From Maribacter huludaoensis (lineage in GTDB: Bacteria; Bacteroidota; Bacteroidia; Flavobacteriales; Flavobacteriaceae), in assembly GCF_029350945.1 (NCBI RefSeq), contig NZ_JARKMS010000002.1:825376-889375 (forward strand): a stretch of 64,000 nucleotides of DNA, given 5' to 3'. The translations under genes were made by a program, and so were the position numbers. Below the pieces are notes generated by a model that had not been told where the DNA came from, searched no databases, and worked only from the letters and a program-made list of their open reading frames with translations. Positions 43,029 through 51,892 of this stretch are shown in pieces. The stretch's first letter is position 1; each line of letters begins with the position of its first letter.

Positions 43029-43223
43029 CTAGTCAATTACTTTCACATTAACGGCGTTTAATCCTTTTTTACCTTGTTGTAGTTCAAATTCTACAACATC
43101 ACCTTCACGAACTTCATCGATTAAGCCAGAAATGTGTACAAAATGATCTTCGTTTGAACCATCTTCAGTGATAAATCCGTAACCTTTAGAATCATTGAAG
43201 AATTTTACTGTTCCTTTACTCAT
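43029..43223 (-). CDS. Cold-shock protein (CspA family)
   Basis: A 64-residue single OB-fold protein that binds single-stranded RNA/DNA. RNP1 is KGYGFI (about 13-18) and RNP2 is DHFVHIS (about 26-32; more often DVFVH). The start MSKGTVKFFNDSKGYGFITE is canonical. It has its own terminator. On the minus strand a TATCTTCG element (complement of about 43251-43258) resembles a -7 box with one mismatch, leaving a short A-rich leader. RNA chaperone role is by family. Confidence 0.95.
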   Translation of the reverse strand: MSKGTVKFFNDSKGYGFITEDGSNEDHFVHISGLIDEVREGDVVEFELQQGKKGLNAVNVKVID

Positions 43224-43352
43224 AATAGAAAAATTAAATATTAATTAAAGAGCGAAGATAGTTTTTTTTTGTTTAAAAACTTAAAATCTTGTACGTTATC
43301 TTATGGTTAACAAATATCTTCTAAAGTATTGAGAATGAACTTGTTTTTATTG

Positions 43353-43991
43353 CTATGCACTAGGGTCTGGTGTCATTCTTAAATACGGTTTTACCTCGGT
43401 AATTCCTTTTGAAAAAATGCCCTTTGCATCTTCGGTAGATATTGCCGGACTCACCACCACATCCTTGCCATGCTCCCAATTTGCTGGTGTGGCAACCTTA
43501 TGATTTGCGGTAAGTTGTAAGGAATCTACTACTCTTAATAGCTCATAAAAGTTTCTTCCTGTAGATGCCGGGTAGGTCAAAGTAAGTTTTACGGTTTTAT
43601 CTGGTGCAATAATAAATACAGAACGAACGGTTAAGTTATTGTCTGCATTTGGGTGGATCATATCATATAGGTCAGAAACTTTTTTATCCTCATCTGCAAT
43701 GATAGGAAAATTTACTACCGTGTTTTGAACTTCGTTAATGTCTTTGATCCATTCTGCGTGAGAAGCGGCACCATCAACACTTAATGCGATCATTTTTACG
43801 TTACGCTTGTCAAATTCATCTTTAAATTTAGCTGCCGTACCCAATTCTGTAGTACAAACTGGAGTAAAATCTGCCGGGTGTGAAAACAAAATTCCCCAAC
43901 TATCGCCTAAGTAATCGTAAAAGTTAATAGTTCCCATTGAACTGTCTGCCGTAAAATTAGGTGCTTTGTCACCTAAGCGTAATGTTGCCAT
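43353..43991 (-). CDS. 1-Cys peroxiredoxin (Prx6-like)
   Basis: Thiol peroxidase reducing hydrogen and organic peroxides. The 212-residue protein has the peroxidatic motif SHPADFTPVCTTELG (about 37-51; Cys at about 46) preceded by the T-x-x-C environment and a C-terminal extension typical of the Prx6 group (EHGKDVVVSPAISTEDAKG). No second conserved cysteine is seen, so it is a 1-Cys type that needs an external reductant. RSVFIIAPDKTVKLTLTYPA (about 123-142) includes the conserved Arg. The gene is monocistronic as far as visible. Confidence 0.93.
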   Translation of the reverse strand: MATLRLGDKAPNFTADSSMGTINFYDYLGDSWGILFSHPADFTPVCTTELGTAAKFKDEFDKRNVKMIALSVDGAASHAEWIKDINEVQNTVVNFPIIADEDKKVSDLYDMIHPNADNNLTVRSVFIIAPDKTVKLTLTYPASTGRNFYELLRVVDSLQLTANHKVATPANWEHGKDVVVSPAISTEDAKGIFSKGITEVKPYLRMTPDPSA

Positions 43992-44102
43992 ATTTATATT
44001 TTTTAATGTGTTTTATTTTATATCCTATAAAATTAGTAGATTATTTAGCGAAGCCTAAAGTTTTAGGGTTAAAAGTCTATTAAAATTTTCTACTTTTAGT
44101 TT

Positions 44103-44639
44103 ATGGAAGATTTAGAAAAATTAAAGTACCCAATAGGGCATTTTGAGTGTCCTGAGGATATAACTAATGCGCATATTGAGCAGTGGATTTTAGATTTGGA
44201 AACATTGCCTAACAGATTGACCAGCTTGGTAAATGATTTTTCTGAAACGCAACTGGATACTCCTTATAGAGAGGGTGGCTGGACGGTTAGGCAGGTAATT
44301 CATCATATGGCGGATAGTCACCACCATAGTTATACCAGATTTAAATGGGCATTGACAGAAAATAGACCTCTTATTAAGGTCTATGAAGAAAAGTTGTGGA
44401 GTGAGCTTATAGATGCTAAAACGGCACCGATTTCTCTTTCGCTTTCATATTTGACGGCTTTGCATGCTAAATTGGTCTATATGTGTAAAAGGCTAACGCC
44501 TGAGGATTTGAAGAAAAGTTACATTCATCCGGAAGGCAATGTCAATGTTTCTGTAGCGGAAAATATTGGCAAATACGCTTGGCATAGCAATCATCATTTT
44601 GCACATATTAAAACTTTGGCCCAGCGAAAAGCCTGGTAG
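44103..44639 (+). CDS. DinB/YfiT-like putative metal-dependent hydrolase or thiol transferase
   Basis: A 178-residue four-helix DinB-superfamily protein of the YfiT branch. The N-terminus KYPIGHFECPEDITNAHIEQ (about 9-28) is characteristic, and metal ligands appear as His in WTVRQVIHHMADSHHHSYTR (about 61-80) and in YAWHSNHHFAHI (about 158-169). Databases often call this bacillithiol transferase; whether this organism uses bacillithiol is not shown here. It is convergent with the GNAT gene with 5 nt between stops. Confidence 0.88.
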   Translation: MEDLEKLKYPIGHFECPEDITNAHIEQWILDLETLPNRLTSLVNDFSETQLDTPYREGGWTVRQVIHHMADSHHHSYTRFKWALTENRPLIKVYEEKLWSELIDAKTAPISLSLSYLTALHAKLVYMCKRLTPEDLKKSYIHPEGNVNVSVAENIGKYAWHSNHHFAHIKTLAQRKAW

Positions 44640-44644
44640 GCATA

Positions 44645-45172
44645 TTATAAATCTTTCTTTAACAGGTACATTGGTTTTTCGTTTTCAATAACGTTGCTGA
44701 ACGGTACTTGGGTACTAGCTACTATCCCAAATGAATTGGATTGGTAAAAATGTAGTGCGGAACCCTTCTGCATAGCTTCTAAAAATATTGCTTTTTTAGA
44801 ATTTGCCCTGGCTATTTTTTCAACAAATTCTAAGCTTTTGGTTCCTATACCTTTGCCGGAGAATTCATTTAAAATATAAATTTTGTCAAGATATAGGGCT
44901 TCGGTCTTGTCATAGCCCTGTATTTTTTTGTGTAACGTAATTTTTAATATACCTATGTATTTCGTATCTGTTTTTATGATATATAACAAGGTGTTTTTGT
45001 CCTTTTCTTCATGCAATAAAACCTCTTTGGTAAAACTATTTTCTATATAGGTACTTGTGTCCCCATAAGGCCAAAGATGTGTATAATGTTGATTATAAGC
45101 TTTGGTGCCTATTTCAATATAGGTGTCGTAAAGTTCCGGTTTCAGTAGTATAAACTGAATTTTATACTGCAT
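44645..45172 (-). CDS. GNAT-family N-acetyltransferase
   Basis: A 175-residue acetyltransferase. The acetyl-CoA-binding motif A reads LDKIYILNEFSGKGIGTKSL (about 96-115), with the Q/R-x-x-G-x-G/A pattern given as FSGKGIG. The C-terminal part SALHFYQSNSFGIV (about 142) is typical of GNAT motif B. The target is unknown. It follows the thioredoxin-like gene by 24 nt on the same strand and is probably co-transcribed with it. Confidence 0.88.
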   Translation of the reverse strand: MQYKIQFILLKPELYDTYIEIGTKAYNQHYTHLWPYGDTSTYIENSFTKEVLLHEEKDKNTLLYIIKTDTKYIGILKITLHKKIQGYDKTEALYLDKIYILNEFSGKGIGTKSLEFVEKIARANSKKAIFLEAMQKGSALHFYQSNSFGIVASTQVPFSNVIENEKPMYLLKKDL

Positions 45173-45196
45173 TTTAAAAAGTTGATTTCAATGAGG

Positions 45197-45760
45197 TCAA
45201 TTGTTAGATTTCCATTTAATATTGCAGCCAATACTAGGCTTTTGGTCAGGGTCAATTAGATTTCCTTTTAAAAGATTGTCCATTGCATTTCTTAAATCTT
45301 TACCTGTCAATGGCAATCCATTTCCAGGTCTGGAATCATCCAATTGGCCACGATATACTAATTTTAAATCTTCATCAAATAGATAAAAATCTGGTGTGCA
45401 GGCGGCATCGTATTTTTTTGCAACAGATTGGTCTTCATCATATAAATATGGAAAAGTGTAGTTTTCAGCTTTTGCCTTTATTCGCATATATTGTGGAGAA
45501 TCTTCAGGGTAATTTTCTATATCGTTACTTGAAATGGCTATAAAGTGAATTCCTTGCTTTTGATATTCCATAGCCAACTTGGTAATTTCCGGATTAACAT
45601 GAATTACAAATGGGCAATGGTTACAGATAAACATAATCACTGTTCCCTTGTCACCGTTTAAGGAATGAAGGTTCATCGTTTTTTTACTGACAGTGTCCAA
45701 CAGACTAAATTCTGGAGCAACAGTACCCAATGCTAACATTTTACTTTCTGTTCTTGCCAT
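45197..45760 (-). CDS. Thioredoxin-fold (AhpC/TSA-type) protein
   Basis: A 187-residue cytoplasmic redoxin. The active-site motif is MFICNHCPFVIHV (about 44-56), C-x-x-C as C-N-H-C. EFSLLDTVSKKTMNLHSLNG (about 17-36) and the segment YDAACTPDFYLFDEDLKLVY (about 121, cis-Pro in CTPDFYLF) match thioredoxin-family proteins of the TlpA/AhpC-TSA superfamily, with C-terminal PSIGCNIKWK typical of the subfamily. No signal peptide. Probably a thiol oxidoreductase; partner unknown. Confidence 0.88.
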   Translation of the reverse strand: MARTESKMLALGTVAPEFSLLDTVSKKTMNLHSLNGDKGTVIMFICNHCPFVIHVNPEITKLAMEYQKQGIHFIAISSNDIENYPEDSPQYMRIKAKAENYTFPYLYDEDQSVAKKYDAACTPDFYLFDEDLKLVYRGQLDDSRPGNGLPLTGKDLRNAMDNLLKGNLIDPDQKPSIGCNIKWKSNN

Positions 45761-45849
45761 ATCGACTAATAATTTATGGTACTAAGTTAAGGAATATATT
45801 AAGCCTGTCTTTTCTTTATACTACAGATGAACCTATAAAAATAGTAAAA

Positions 45850-46152
45850 ATGGAAAATTCATATATTTCTTTATCTCATGCAATAAAAGCGTTACAGGAA
45901 GAGGGGTACACGGAGGATTACAATTTGTGTGATGCCGGTGTAGAAAATAAAGGCAAAAAGAATATACACATTGCAACAGAATTAGAGGTGGTAAAGTTTT
46001 ATCGTTTTGAAGGAATGAGCAACCCAGATGATAATACCATTTTATATGTTATAGAAACAAATACAGGTGAAAAGGGGCTATTGGTAGATGCGTATGGAAT
46101 GTATGCGGGCAATGTACCAAAAGATATGATAGAAAAGCTTAAATTGAGCTAA
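45850..46152 (+). CDS. Conserved 100-aa protein (often labelled phosphoribosylpyrophosphate synthetase, probably in error)
   Basis: ATG 45850 gives MENSYISLSHAIKALQEEGY and a 100-residue soluble protein; the longer frame to 45730 would run through the divergent thioredoxin-like gene. Features: KFYRFEGMSNPDDNTILYVI (about 56-75), TNTGEKGLLVDAYGMYAG. Similar small flavobacterial proteins carry the label phosphoribosylpyrophosphate synthetase, but this one lacks the PRPP-loop and has one-third of the length, so I do not accept that function. It overlaps csaA by one base, so it belongs to the csaA-BASS-acyltransferase operon. Confidence 0.75.
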   Translation: MENSYISLSHAIKALQEEGYTEDYNLCDAGVENKGKKNIHIATELEVVKFYRFEGMSNPDDNTILYVIETNTGEKGLLVDAYGMYAGNVPKDMIEKLKLS

Positions 46153-46490
46153 TGAAAGATACGATTACTTGGCAAGACTTTAGTAAAATCGATATGAGAG
46201 TGGGTACAATCATAGATGTGCTAGATTTTCCAGAGGCTAGAAATCCGTCATATAAGTTGCATGTTGATTTTGGTGATGAAATTGGAATAAAAAAAACATC
46301 TGCTCAACTAACGGAAAAGTATAAAAAAGAAGAGTTAATTGGACTTCAAGTAACGGCTGTCGTCAATTTCCCTAAAAAACAAATTGCCAATTTTATGAGT
46401 GAATGTCTTATCTTGGGAGCTGTAGAAAACAGTTCAGTGCTACTACTTCAACCACATATGAAAGTGCCTAACGGATTAAAAATTTCTTAA
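46152..46490 (+). CDS. csaA: tRNA-binding-domain protein CsaA
   Basis: A 112-residue OB-fold protein of the EMAP II-like tRNA-binding family; CsaA acts as a dimeric chaperone with export-related activity in Bacillus. FSKIDMRVGTIIDVLDFPEA (about 8-27), YKLHVDFGDEIGIKKTSAQL (about 32-51), VVNFPKKQIANFMSECLILG (about 73-92) match well. It starts on the last base of the previous stop and ends 4 nt before the symporter gene. Confidence 0.9.
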   Translation: MKDTITWQDFSKIDMRVGTIIDVLDFPEARNPSYKLHVDFGDEIGIKKTSAQLTEKYKKEELIGLQVTAVVNFPKKQIANFMSECLILGAVENSSVLLLQPHMKVPNGLKIS

Positions 46491-46494
46491 ATTT

Positions 46495-47415
46495 TTGACT
46501 GATAATATTTTAGATACTATTCATATTAATTTTGATTCGGGTTCACTTTGGATTATGAACCTTGTTTTAAGTTTGGTCATGTTTGGGGTAGCTTTAGAGA
46601 TTTCAGTTGCGGATTTTAAGCCCTTATGGAAAAAGCCCAAAGCATTATTGTTGGGGTTGATCAGTCAGTTTATTTTACTACCTGCTTTTACATTTATTTT
46701 GGTTCTTTTCTTAGAACCTTTGCCAAGTTTAGCCTTAGGCATGTTCATGGTAGCAGCTTGCCCAGGTGGTAATATTTCTAACTTTATATCTTACTTGTCC
46801 AAAGCAAATACTGCGCTGTCTGTAAGCCTTACCGCCATTGCTACTATGTTAGCGGTGGTTATGACTCCCTTGAATTTTCATTTTTGGTCAGTGTTATATG
46901 AGCCTAGTGCTGGTCTAATTCAAGATATTTCAATATCACCCTTAGAGATGATCAAACTGGTCTTTTTATTATTGGGTCTGCCTATAATATTAGGTATGTA
47001 CGTAAATTATAAAAAGCCGAAATTGGCATTAAAAATTGCCAAGAAACTAAAAGTGGTTTCCTTAGTGTTTTTCATCTCGTTAGTTGTTATAGCATTGTAC
47101 AATAACCGTGTCATTTTTATGGACTATGTATTATATGTTTTTTGGATTGTATTACTTCATAACATAATAGCATTTGCTACAGGATATAGTCTTGGGAAAT
47201 TGTTTAATGTACCAGAAGATAATCTGCGCTCCATAACCATTGAAACTGGAATTCAGAATTCCGGATTAGGTTTGTTATTGATTTTTACCTTTTTTGACGG
47301 ATTAGGGGGAATGGCACTACTTGCTGCATTTTGGGGTATATGGCATATTGTGTCAGGCTTAATTTTGGCTGCTTTTTGGAATAAAAAGACGATTACAAAA
47401 AAGACCGTAGTATGA
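46495..47415 (+). CDS. Bile acid:sodium symporter family transporter
   Basis: A 306-residue inner-membrane carrier of the BASS/SBF family with nine or ten helices. AACPGGNISNFISYLSKANT (about 89-108), followed by ALSVSLTAIATMLAVVMTP, is the conserved Na+-binding crossing region, and IETGIQNSGLGLLLIFTFF (about 250) is the second. The start is TTG at 46495 (MTDNILDTI), 4 nt after csaA. Substrate unknown; bacterial members carry steroid acids, pantoate-like acids or other organic anions. It overlaps the acyltransferase gene by 4 nt. Confidence 0.9.
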   Translation: MTDNILDTIHINFDSGSLWIMNLVLSLVMFGVALEISVADFKPLWKKPKALLLGLISQFILLPAFTFILVLFLEPLPSLALGMFMVAACPGGNISNFISYLSKANTALSVSLTAIATMLAVVMTPLNFHFWSVLYEPSAGLIQDISISPLEMIKLVFLLLGLPIILGMYVNYKKPKLALKIAKKLKVVSLVFFISLVVIALYNNRVIFMDYVLYVFWIVLLHNIIAFATGYSLGKLFNVPEDNLRSITIETGIQNSGLGLLLIFTFFDGLGGMALLAAFWGIWHIVSGLILAAFWNKKTITKKTVV

Positions 47416-48467
47416 GTGGTATTTTCTACTCCTTAGTTAAGATAGTGGTGAAAGCCGGATTGTATGGCTATCACAGGAAAATAAAAATCACAGGACTTGA
47501 AAATATTCCAAAAGACGTACCTGTCATGTTTCTGCCAAATCATCAAAGTGCTTTGATTGATGTATTGTTGATAGCTACAGATTGTAATAGAAAACCTTAC
47601 TTTCTAACTCGTTCAGATGTTTTTAAAGGTAAGTTTTTAAAACGAGTGTTTTCTTATTTTCAAATGCTGCCCATTTATAGAATGCGTGATGGTAGGAATA
47701 CACTGGCCAACAACGACGCTATATTTAACTCATGTGCACAAATTCTAAGTAGGGGAGATGCTTTGCTATTGTTTCCAGAGGCAAACCATAGTCTTAAAAG
47801 ATCGGTTCGTCCATTAAGTAAAGGTTTTACCAGAATTTTAATAAGAACTTTTGAGATGTACCCAGAGCTTGATGTTCAACTTATACCGGTAGGGTTAAAT
47901 TACAAGCATGCAGCTCATTTTCCTGATGAGGTTGCAATACATTATGGCGCACCAATATCAGCTAAACAGTTTTATGATTCAAAAGACTTAAGCAAAACAA
48001 GTCTTGATATTAAGGGAAAAGTTTCTGAACGATTGAAGAAATTGACCGTTCATATCTCTAATGAGCAGCAGTACGACATGATTTTGAATCGATTGAATGT
48101 AAAGAACGTAGACTTTCTTAATCCTACTTCAATTAATGAAAAAATTAAATCGTATACTCATGAAAAGGCAATATTATCCGACAATTCAATATCTAGTGAA
48201 CAACATTTAAATACCATCAATTGGTTATTTACTGTGTTAAATTTTCCAATTGTTTTTTCTTGGAGAACATGGTTAAAACCAAAAGTTCCTGAAGATGAGT
48301 TTATGGGTACTTTTAGATTTGCATTTGCGATAGTCACTTATCCTATTTACTTGACTTTTCTTTTACTTATATTGTCATTGAGCTTTTCTGTGTACATCGC
48401 ATTTATTGTAATAAGTGCGTTGACATTGGTAAATGTTGGGTTGGTAAAGTATGGCTTTAGTAGGTAA
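47412..48467 (+). CDS. 1-acyl-sn-glycerol-3-phosphate acyltransferase-like protein
   Basis: A 351-residue PlsC-family protein. The acyltransferase domain (about 1-220) has FLPNHQSALIDVLLIATD (about 38-55), YFQMLPIYRMRDG (about 82) and LFPEANHS (about 119). The catalytic H...D motif is spaced H-x5-D rather than the usual H-x4-D, a variant seen in Bacteroidetes glycerol acyltransferases. Two C-terminal helices (about 300-345) anchor it in the inner membrane. Likely role: second acylation in phospholipid synthesis or acyl transfer to another lipid (inference). Convergent with DUF3276, with a terminator between. Confidence 0.88.
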   Translation: MSGIFYSLVKIVVKAGLYGYHRKIKITGLENIPKDVPVMFLPNHQSALIDVLLIATDCNRKPYFLTRSDVFKGKFLKRVFSYFQMLPIYRMRDGRNTLANNDAIFNSCAQILSRGDALLLFPEANHSLKRSVRPLSKGFTRILIRTFEMYPELDVQLIPVGLNYKHAAHFPDEVAIHYGAPISAKQFYDSKDLSKTSLDIKGKVSERLKKLTVHISNEQQYDMILNRLNVKNVDFLNPTSINEKIKSYTHEKAILSDNSISSEQHLNTINWLFTVLNFPIVFSWRTWLKPKVPEDEFMGTFRFAFAIVTYPIYLTFLLLILSLSFSVYIAFIVISALTLVNVGLVKYGFSR

Positions 48468-48483
48468 TTGATCGCAAAATAAA

Positions 48484-48507
48484 AACGGCCCTTTAAAAAG
48501 GACCGTT
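48484..48507. terminator. Bidirectional hairpin, acyltransferase/DUF3276
   Basis: AACGGCCCTT / AAGGACCGTT (48484-48493, 48498-48507, one G-U or C-A position) lies between the convergent genes, with A and T runs at the sides. Confidence 0.75.
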
Positions 48508-48531
48508 AAATTTTTAAAGAAAGTTTAGCGC

Positions 48532-48915
48532 TTAGATATCTTCAAAACTAACATCTGTAAAGCTAGATGTACTTGTAGTTGTATTTTCTACTGGAAGTTC
48601 AGCAGCAACTTCTTCTTTCTTAAAATCTTTTTGATGTCTTTCAGAAATAACTTCTGAACCTTTTTCGTTGATGATGAAATCCATCATTTCTTCAACATTT
48701 TCTTTGAAGGCATCAAAGTCCTCTTTGTATAAATAGATTTTATGCTTTTTGTAATGGAAGGATCCATCGTCATGTGTAAATTTCTTACTTTCTGTAATCG
48801 TTAAATAATAGTCCCCAGCTTTTGTACTTCTTACATCGAAAAAATACGTTCTTCTACCTGCGCGTAAAACTTTGGAGTGAATTTCTTCCTGATCTGATAA
48901 ATCTCTTTCGCTCAT
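48532..48915 (-). CDS. PUR-domain nucleic-acid-binding protein (DUF3276)
   Basis: A 127-residue protein of the Bacteroidetes PUR family, related to eukaryotic Pur-alpha single-strand DNA/RNA-binding repeats. KVLRAGRRTYFFDVRSTKAG (about 15-34) and YYLTITESKKFTHDDGSFHY (about 36-55) are the diagnostic beta-sheet segments, followed by a helix DAFKENVEEMMDFIINEKG. The acidic/Thr-rich C-terminal tail is disordered. Probably a global RNA- or DNA-binding regulator, role unproven. Downstream of the exporter gene on the same strand (65 nt), but likely has its own transcript end. Confidence 0.93.
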   Translation of the reverse strand: MSERDLSDQEEIHSKVLRAGRRTYFFDVRSTKAGDYYLTITESKKFTHDDGSFHYKKHKIYLYKEDFDAFKENVEEMMDFIINEKGSEVISERHQKDFKKEEVAAELPVENTTTSTSSFTDVSFEDI

Positions 48916-48980
48916 TTCTAATGTTTAGTGTCGTTCTGCTATCAAAAATGAAAAAAAAAACACTATCCTACAACAATTTT

Positions 48981-50732
48981 CTAACTTTCTTTCTCTGAGA
49001 GCTGTTTGTGGTAGAGGTCTTTATAGTAGCCTTCACTTGTATTTAACTCATCGTGTGTACCTTGCTGAATAAGTTTTCCGTCGTCTAAAACTAGAATTTT
49101 ATCTGCGTTTTTAGCAGAAGAAACTCTGTGACTTACAATTAATGTAGTTTTATTCTTAGAGGCTTTCTTAAGATTGTTCAATATTTCTTCTTCCGTTTCA
49201 GTATCTACTGCAGATAGGCAATCATCAAATAAATAAATTTGGGGTTTCTTGATCAATGCTCGCGCAATAGAGACACGTTGCTTTTGTCCGCCACTCAATG
49301 TTATCCCTCTTTCACCTAAAACTGTATCATATTTTTTTGAGAAACCAATTATATTTTCATGAACAACGGCATCTTTGGCAATAGCTATGATTTCTTCATC
49401 GGTTGCATCTTCTTTACCAAATTTTATATTATTCTTAATGCTGTCCGAAAATAGAAAGGCATCTTGTGGTACTGCTCCAATAGATTCTCTAAGACTTGTA
49501 AGGTCTATGTGTTTAATAGGCTCGTCATCAATTAATATTTCACCAGATGTGGTATCGTATAATCGTGCCACCAAATCTAAAATGGTAGATTTACCTGACC
49601 CCGTTTTACCGATAATGGCAGTTGTCTCACCTTCGTTAATGGTAAAGGATAAGTTTTTTAAAGCGTTAATATTAGTATCTTGATATGTAAAGTCTACATC
49701 TTTAAATTCAATTTTGCCCTTAACCTTGTGCTCATGAGTAGGTAAGTTCATTAACTCTGACTCTTGCCTTAAAAATTCATTGATGCGTTGTTGACTGGCA
49801 GCAGCTCTTTGAACGATAGATGTAAGCCACCCAACTATGGCAACGGGCCATGTTAGCATGTTTACATATAATATAAACTCTGCAATAAGGCCAACTTCAA
49901 TTTCGCCTGCCAAATACTGTTTTCCTCCTATATATATGACCAATATATTACTGATACCTATTAGTAGTATCATTAATGGAAAAAACCAGGCATTCACCTT
50001 TGCCAGACTTACACTTTTTTCTTTGCCTTCATTGGCAAGTTTAACCAGGTCATCATTGGTCTGCGGTTCTAATGCATAGGCCTTGATTACAGAAACCCCA
50101 GAAAAAATCTCTTGGGTAAACGTAGAAAGTGTAGAAAGGTATTGTTGTACAATGGTACTTCTTTTGTGTATAACCTTACTAATTTGATAAATTAAAACAG
50201 ACAAAAAGGGTAAAGGTAATAGGGTATAAGCAGCTAAAGTTGGCGCTTTTATGAACATTAAAGGTATTAAACAGGCAAATAATGTCAATGTTTGCATACC
50301 GTACATAATGGCAGGACCGGCATACATGCGCACTTCATTTACATCTTCACTTATTCTGTTCATTAAATCTCCTGTTCTATTTTTCTTATAAAAATTGAGA
50401 CTTAATTTTTGATAATGGTCAAATATTTCATTTTTAAGGTCGTATTCTATGTACCTGGAAATATTAATGATCAGTTGGCGCATTAAAAAAGTAAAGAAGC
50501 CAGATAATATGGCAGCACCTACTATAATAAGTATATACTCCATCAATAGTTCTTGTGCCGTAGATTTTTCTAATTCCGCGTTTATATATTGCTCAACAAC
50601 GGTTATGGAGTTATTAACGTAAGACGGCATAATCAATTGAAATAACCTTGCAGCTATAGTTATAATAATGCCGAGAAAAAGCTTAAGCCAGTATTTTTTA
50701 AAGTATTTATTTAGATGCTTAAGTTCTTTCAT
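48981..50732 (-). CDS. ABC exporter, fused permease-ATPase (MsbA-type), with Asp at the catalytic-base position
   Basis: A 583-residue half-transporter that would dimerise: six helices in residues 1-320 and a C-terminal ATPase. Walker A is IIGKTGSGKSTILD (about 372), the Q-loop AVPQDAFLFS (about 418), signature LSGGQKQRVSIARA (about 478) and H-loop IVSHRVSSAKNAD (about 531). Walker B reads IYLFDDCLSAVDTE (about 500): the residue after the Walker B Asp, normally the catalytic Glu, is Asp, as in degenerate sites of heterodimeric exporters such as TM287/288. This suggests slow hydrolysis or a need for a partner half, not present nearby. Substrate is probably a lipid or drug. Confidence 0.92.
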   Translation of the reverse strand: MKELKHLNKYFKKYWLKLFLGIIITIAARLFQLIMPSYVNNSITVVEQYINAELEKSTAQELLMEYILIIVGAAILSGFFTFLMRQLIINISRYIEYDLKNEIFDHYQKLSLNFYKKNRTGDLMNRISEDVNEVRMYAGPAIMYGMQTLTLFACLIPLMFIKAPTLAAYTLLPLPFLSVLIYQISKVIHKRSTIVQQYLSTLSTFTQEIFSGVSVIKAYALEPQTNDDLVKLANEGKEKSVSLAKVNAWFFPLMILLIGISNILVIYIGGKQYLAGEIEVGLIAEFILYVNMLTWPVAIVGWLTSIVQRAAASQQRINEFLRQESELMNLPTHEHKVKGKIEFKDVDFTYQDTNINALKNLSFTINEGETTAIIGKTGSGKSTILDLVARLYDTTSGEILIDDEPIKHIDLTSLRESIGAVPQDAFLFSDSIKNNIKFGKEDATDEEIIAIAKDAVVHENIIGFSKKYDTVLGERGITLSGGQKQRVSIARALIKKPQIYLFDDCLSAVDTETEEEILNNLKKASKNKTTLIVSHRVSSAKNADKILVLDDGKLIQQGTHDELNTSEGYYKDLYHKQLSEKES

Positions 50733-50832
50733 AAGTTGTAGAAAAACTGATAGTTTAAATTTCTGTTGGCAAAGATAGTTTTTTGACCTAAAACGATATG
50801 TTATAAATAAGCTAAGATAAATACGATTGCTA

Positions 50833-50863
50833 TTGTGACCCTTTAAATAGATACTTACCTTTG
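50833..50863 (+). promoter_or_regulatory. Candidate promoter of nusB
   Basis: TTG at 50833-50835, a 20-nt spacer and TACCTTTG at 50856-50863 match the Bacteroidetes consensus; the nusB ATG is at 50902. Confidence 0.6.
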
Positions 50864-50901
50864 CGCCTTTATTTACTAATTTATTAAATAAGTTCTTTTA
50901 A

Positions 50902-51849
50902 ATGCTTACAAGAAGGCACATTAGGGTTAAGGTAATGCAGAGTATTTATGCTCTTATACAGTCTAAGGACGATTCATTACAGAAGCAAGAGAAGTTTTTA
51001 AAGGTAAGCATAGAGAATACCTACACGCTGTACCTGTTATGGCTTAGTCTTTTTGTGGAATTACATAAAAGGGCTGCCGATCAAATTTCCCTATCTGCAA
51101 ATAAATATATTACCGACAAAAAGACGGAGTTCCCTAATCCTAAAAAGTTTATCGAGAACAGATTGTTGTTGCAAATTGTAGAGAACAAGACTTTAGAAGA
51201 AGAGCTTACCCACAGAAAGTTAGATAATTGGTATTTGAACGAAGAGTATGTAAAGTTGATTTACAAAGAAATCTTAGACAGCGAAGCTTACCAAAAATAT
51301 ATGTCTACTGCAGAAAGTGACTACGCTGCAGATAAGGATTTGGTGATTACCTTGTTCAAGAACATTATTGCACCTAACGATAAAATCTACGACTACTTTG
51401 AAGATGATAAGTTAACGTGGGTAGACGATATACCTATTGTAAATACATTTGTTCTAAAACATTTTAAGAAAGCAAAGTTAACGCATACGGAATCTTACTT
51501 TTTACCTAGTTTGTTAAAGGATGATGAGGATATGACATATGCTATGCAATTGTTGACCAGAACCTTATTGAAGAACGATGCGTTAGAAAAAGAGATCGAG
51601 GGCAAGACACCAAATTGGGACAAAGATCGTATTGCCGGTATTGATAGCATTTTATTAAAAATGGCCATTTGCGAGCTGTTGCATTTCCCTTCTATACCGG
51701 AAAGGGTGACTATTAATGAATACTTGGAAATTGCCAAAGAATATTCTACGCCAAAAAGTAGTATTTTCATAAATGGTATTCTTGATAAGCTTACTAAAGA
51801 ATACAAGTCAGAAGGAAAGCTTAACAAAATGGGAAGAGGTCTATTATAA
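50902..51849 (+). CDS. nusB: Transcription antitermination factor NusB (long form)
   Basis: Component of rRNA antitermination complexes with NusE (S10), binding boxA RNA. The 315-residue protein is about twice the length of E. coli NusB; the canonical fold lies in the C-terminal part (about 210-300: GIDSILLKMAICELLHFPSI, INEYLEIAKEYSTPKSSIFI, NGILDKL). The N-terminus begins LTRRHIRVKVMQSIYALIQS (about 2-21), as in all NusB proteins, so the middle 100 or more residues are an insertion typical of Bacteroidetes. DUF1573 and yajC follow in the same direction, a conserved trio. Confidence 0.92.
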   Translation: MLTRRHIRVKVMQSIYALIQSKDDSLQKQEKFLKVSIENTYTLYLLWLSLFVELHKRAADQISLSANKYITDKKTEFPNPKKFIENRLLLQIVENKTLEEELTHRKLDNWYLNEEYVKLIYKEILDSEAYQKYMSTAESDYAADKDLVITLFKNIIAPNDKIYDYFEDDKLTWVDDIPIVNTFVLKHFKKAKLTHTESYFLPSLLKDDEDMTYAMQLLTRTLLKNDALEKEIEGKTPNWDKDRIAGIDSILLKMAICELLHFPSIPERVTINEYLEIAKEYSTPKSSIFINGILDKLTKEYKSEGKLNKMGRGLL

Positions 51850-51892
51850 AAATATTTTATAATTTTACAATTAATTGATAAATCTAAATAGT

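Noticed and set aside
45850-46152. Phosphoribosylpyrophosphate synthetase
   Set aside because: The 100-residue protein lacks the PRPP-binding loop and is about one-third of the enzyme length; the label in databases appears to be an error.
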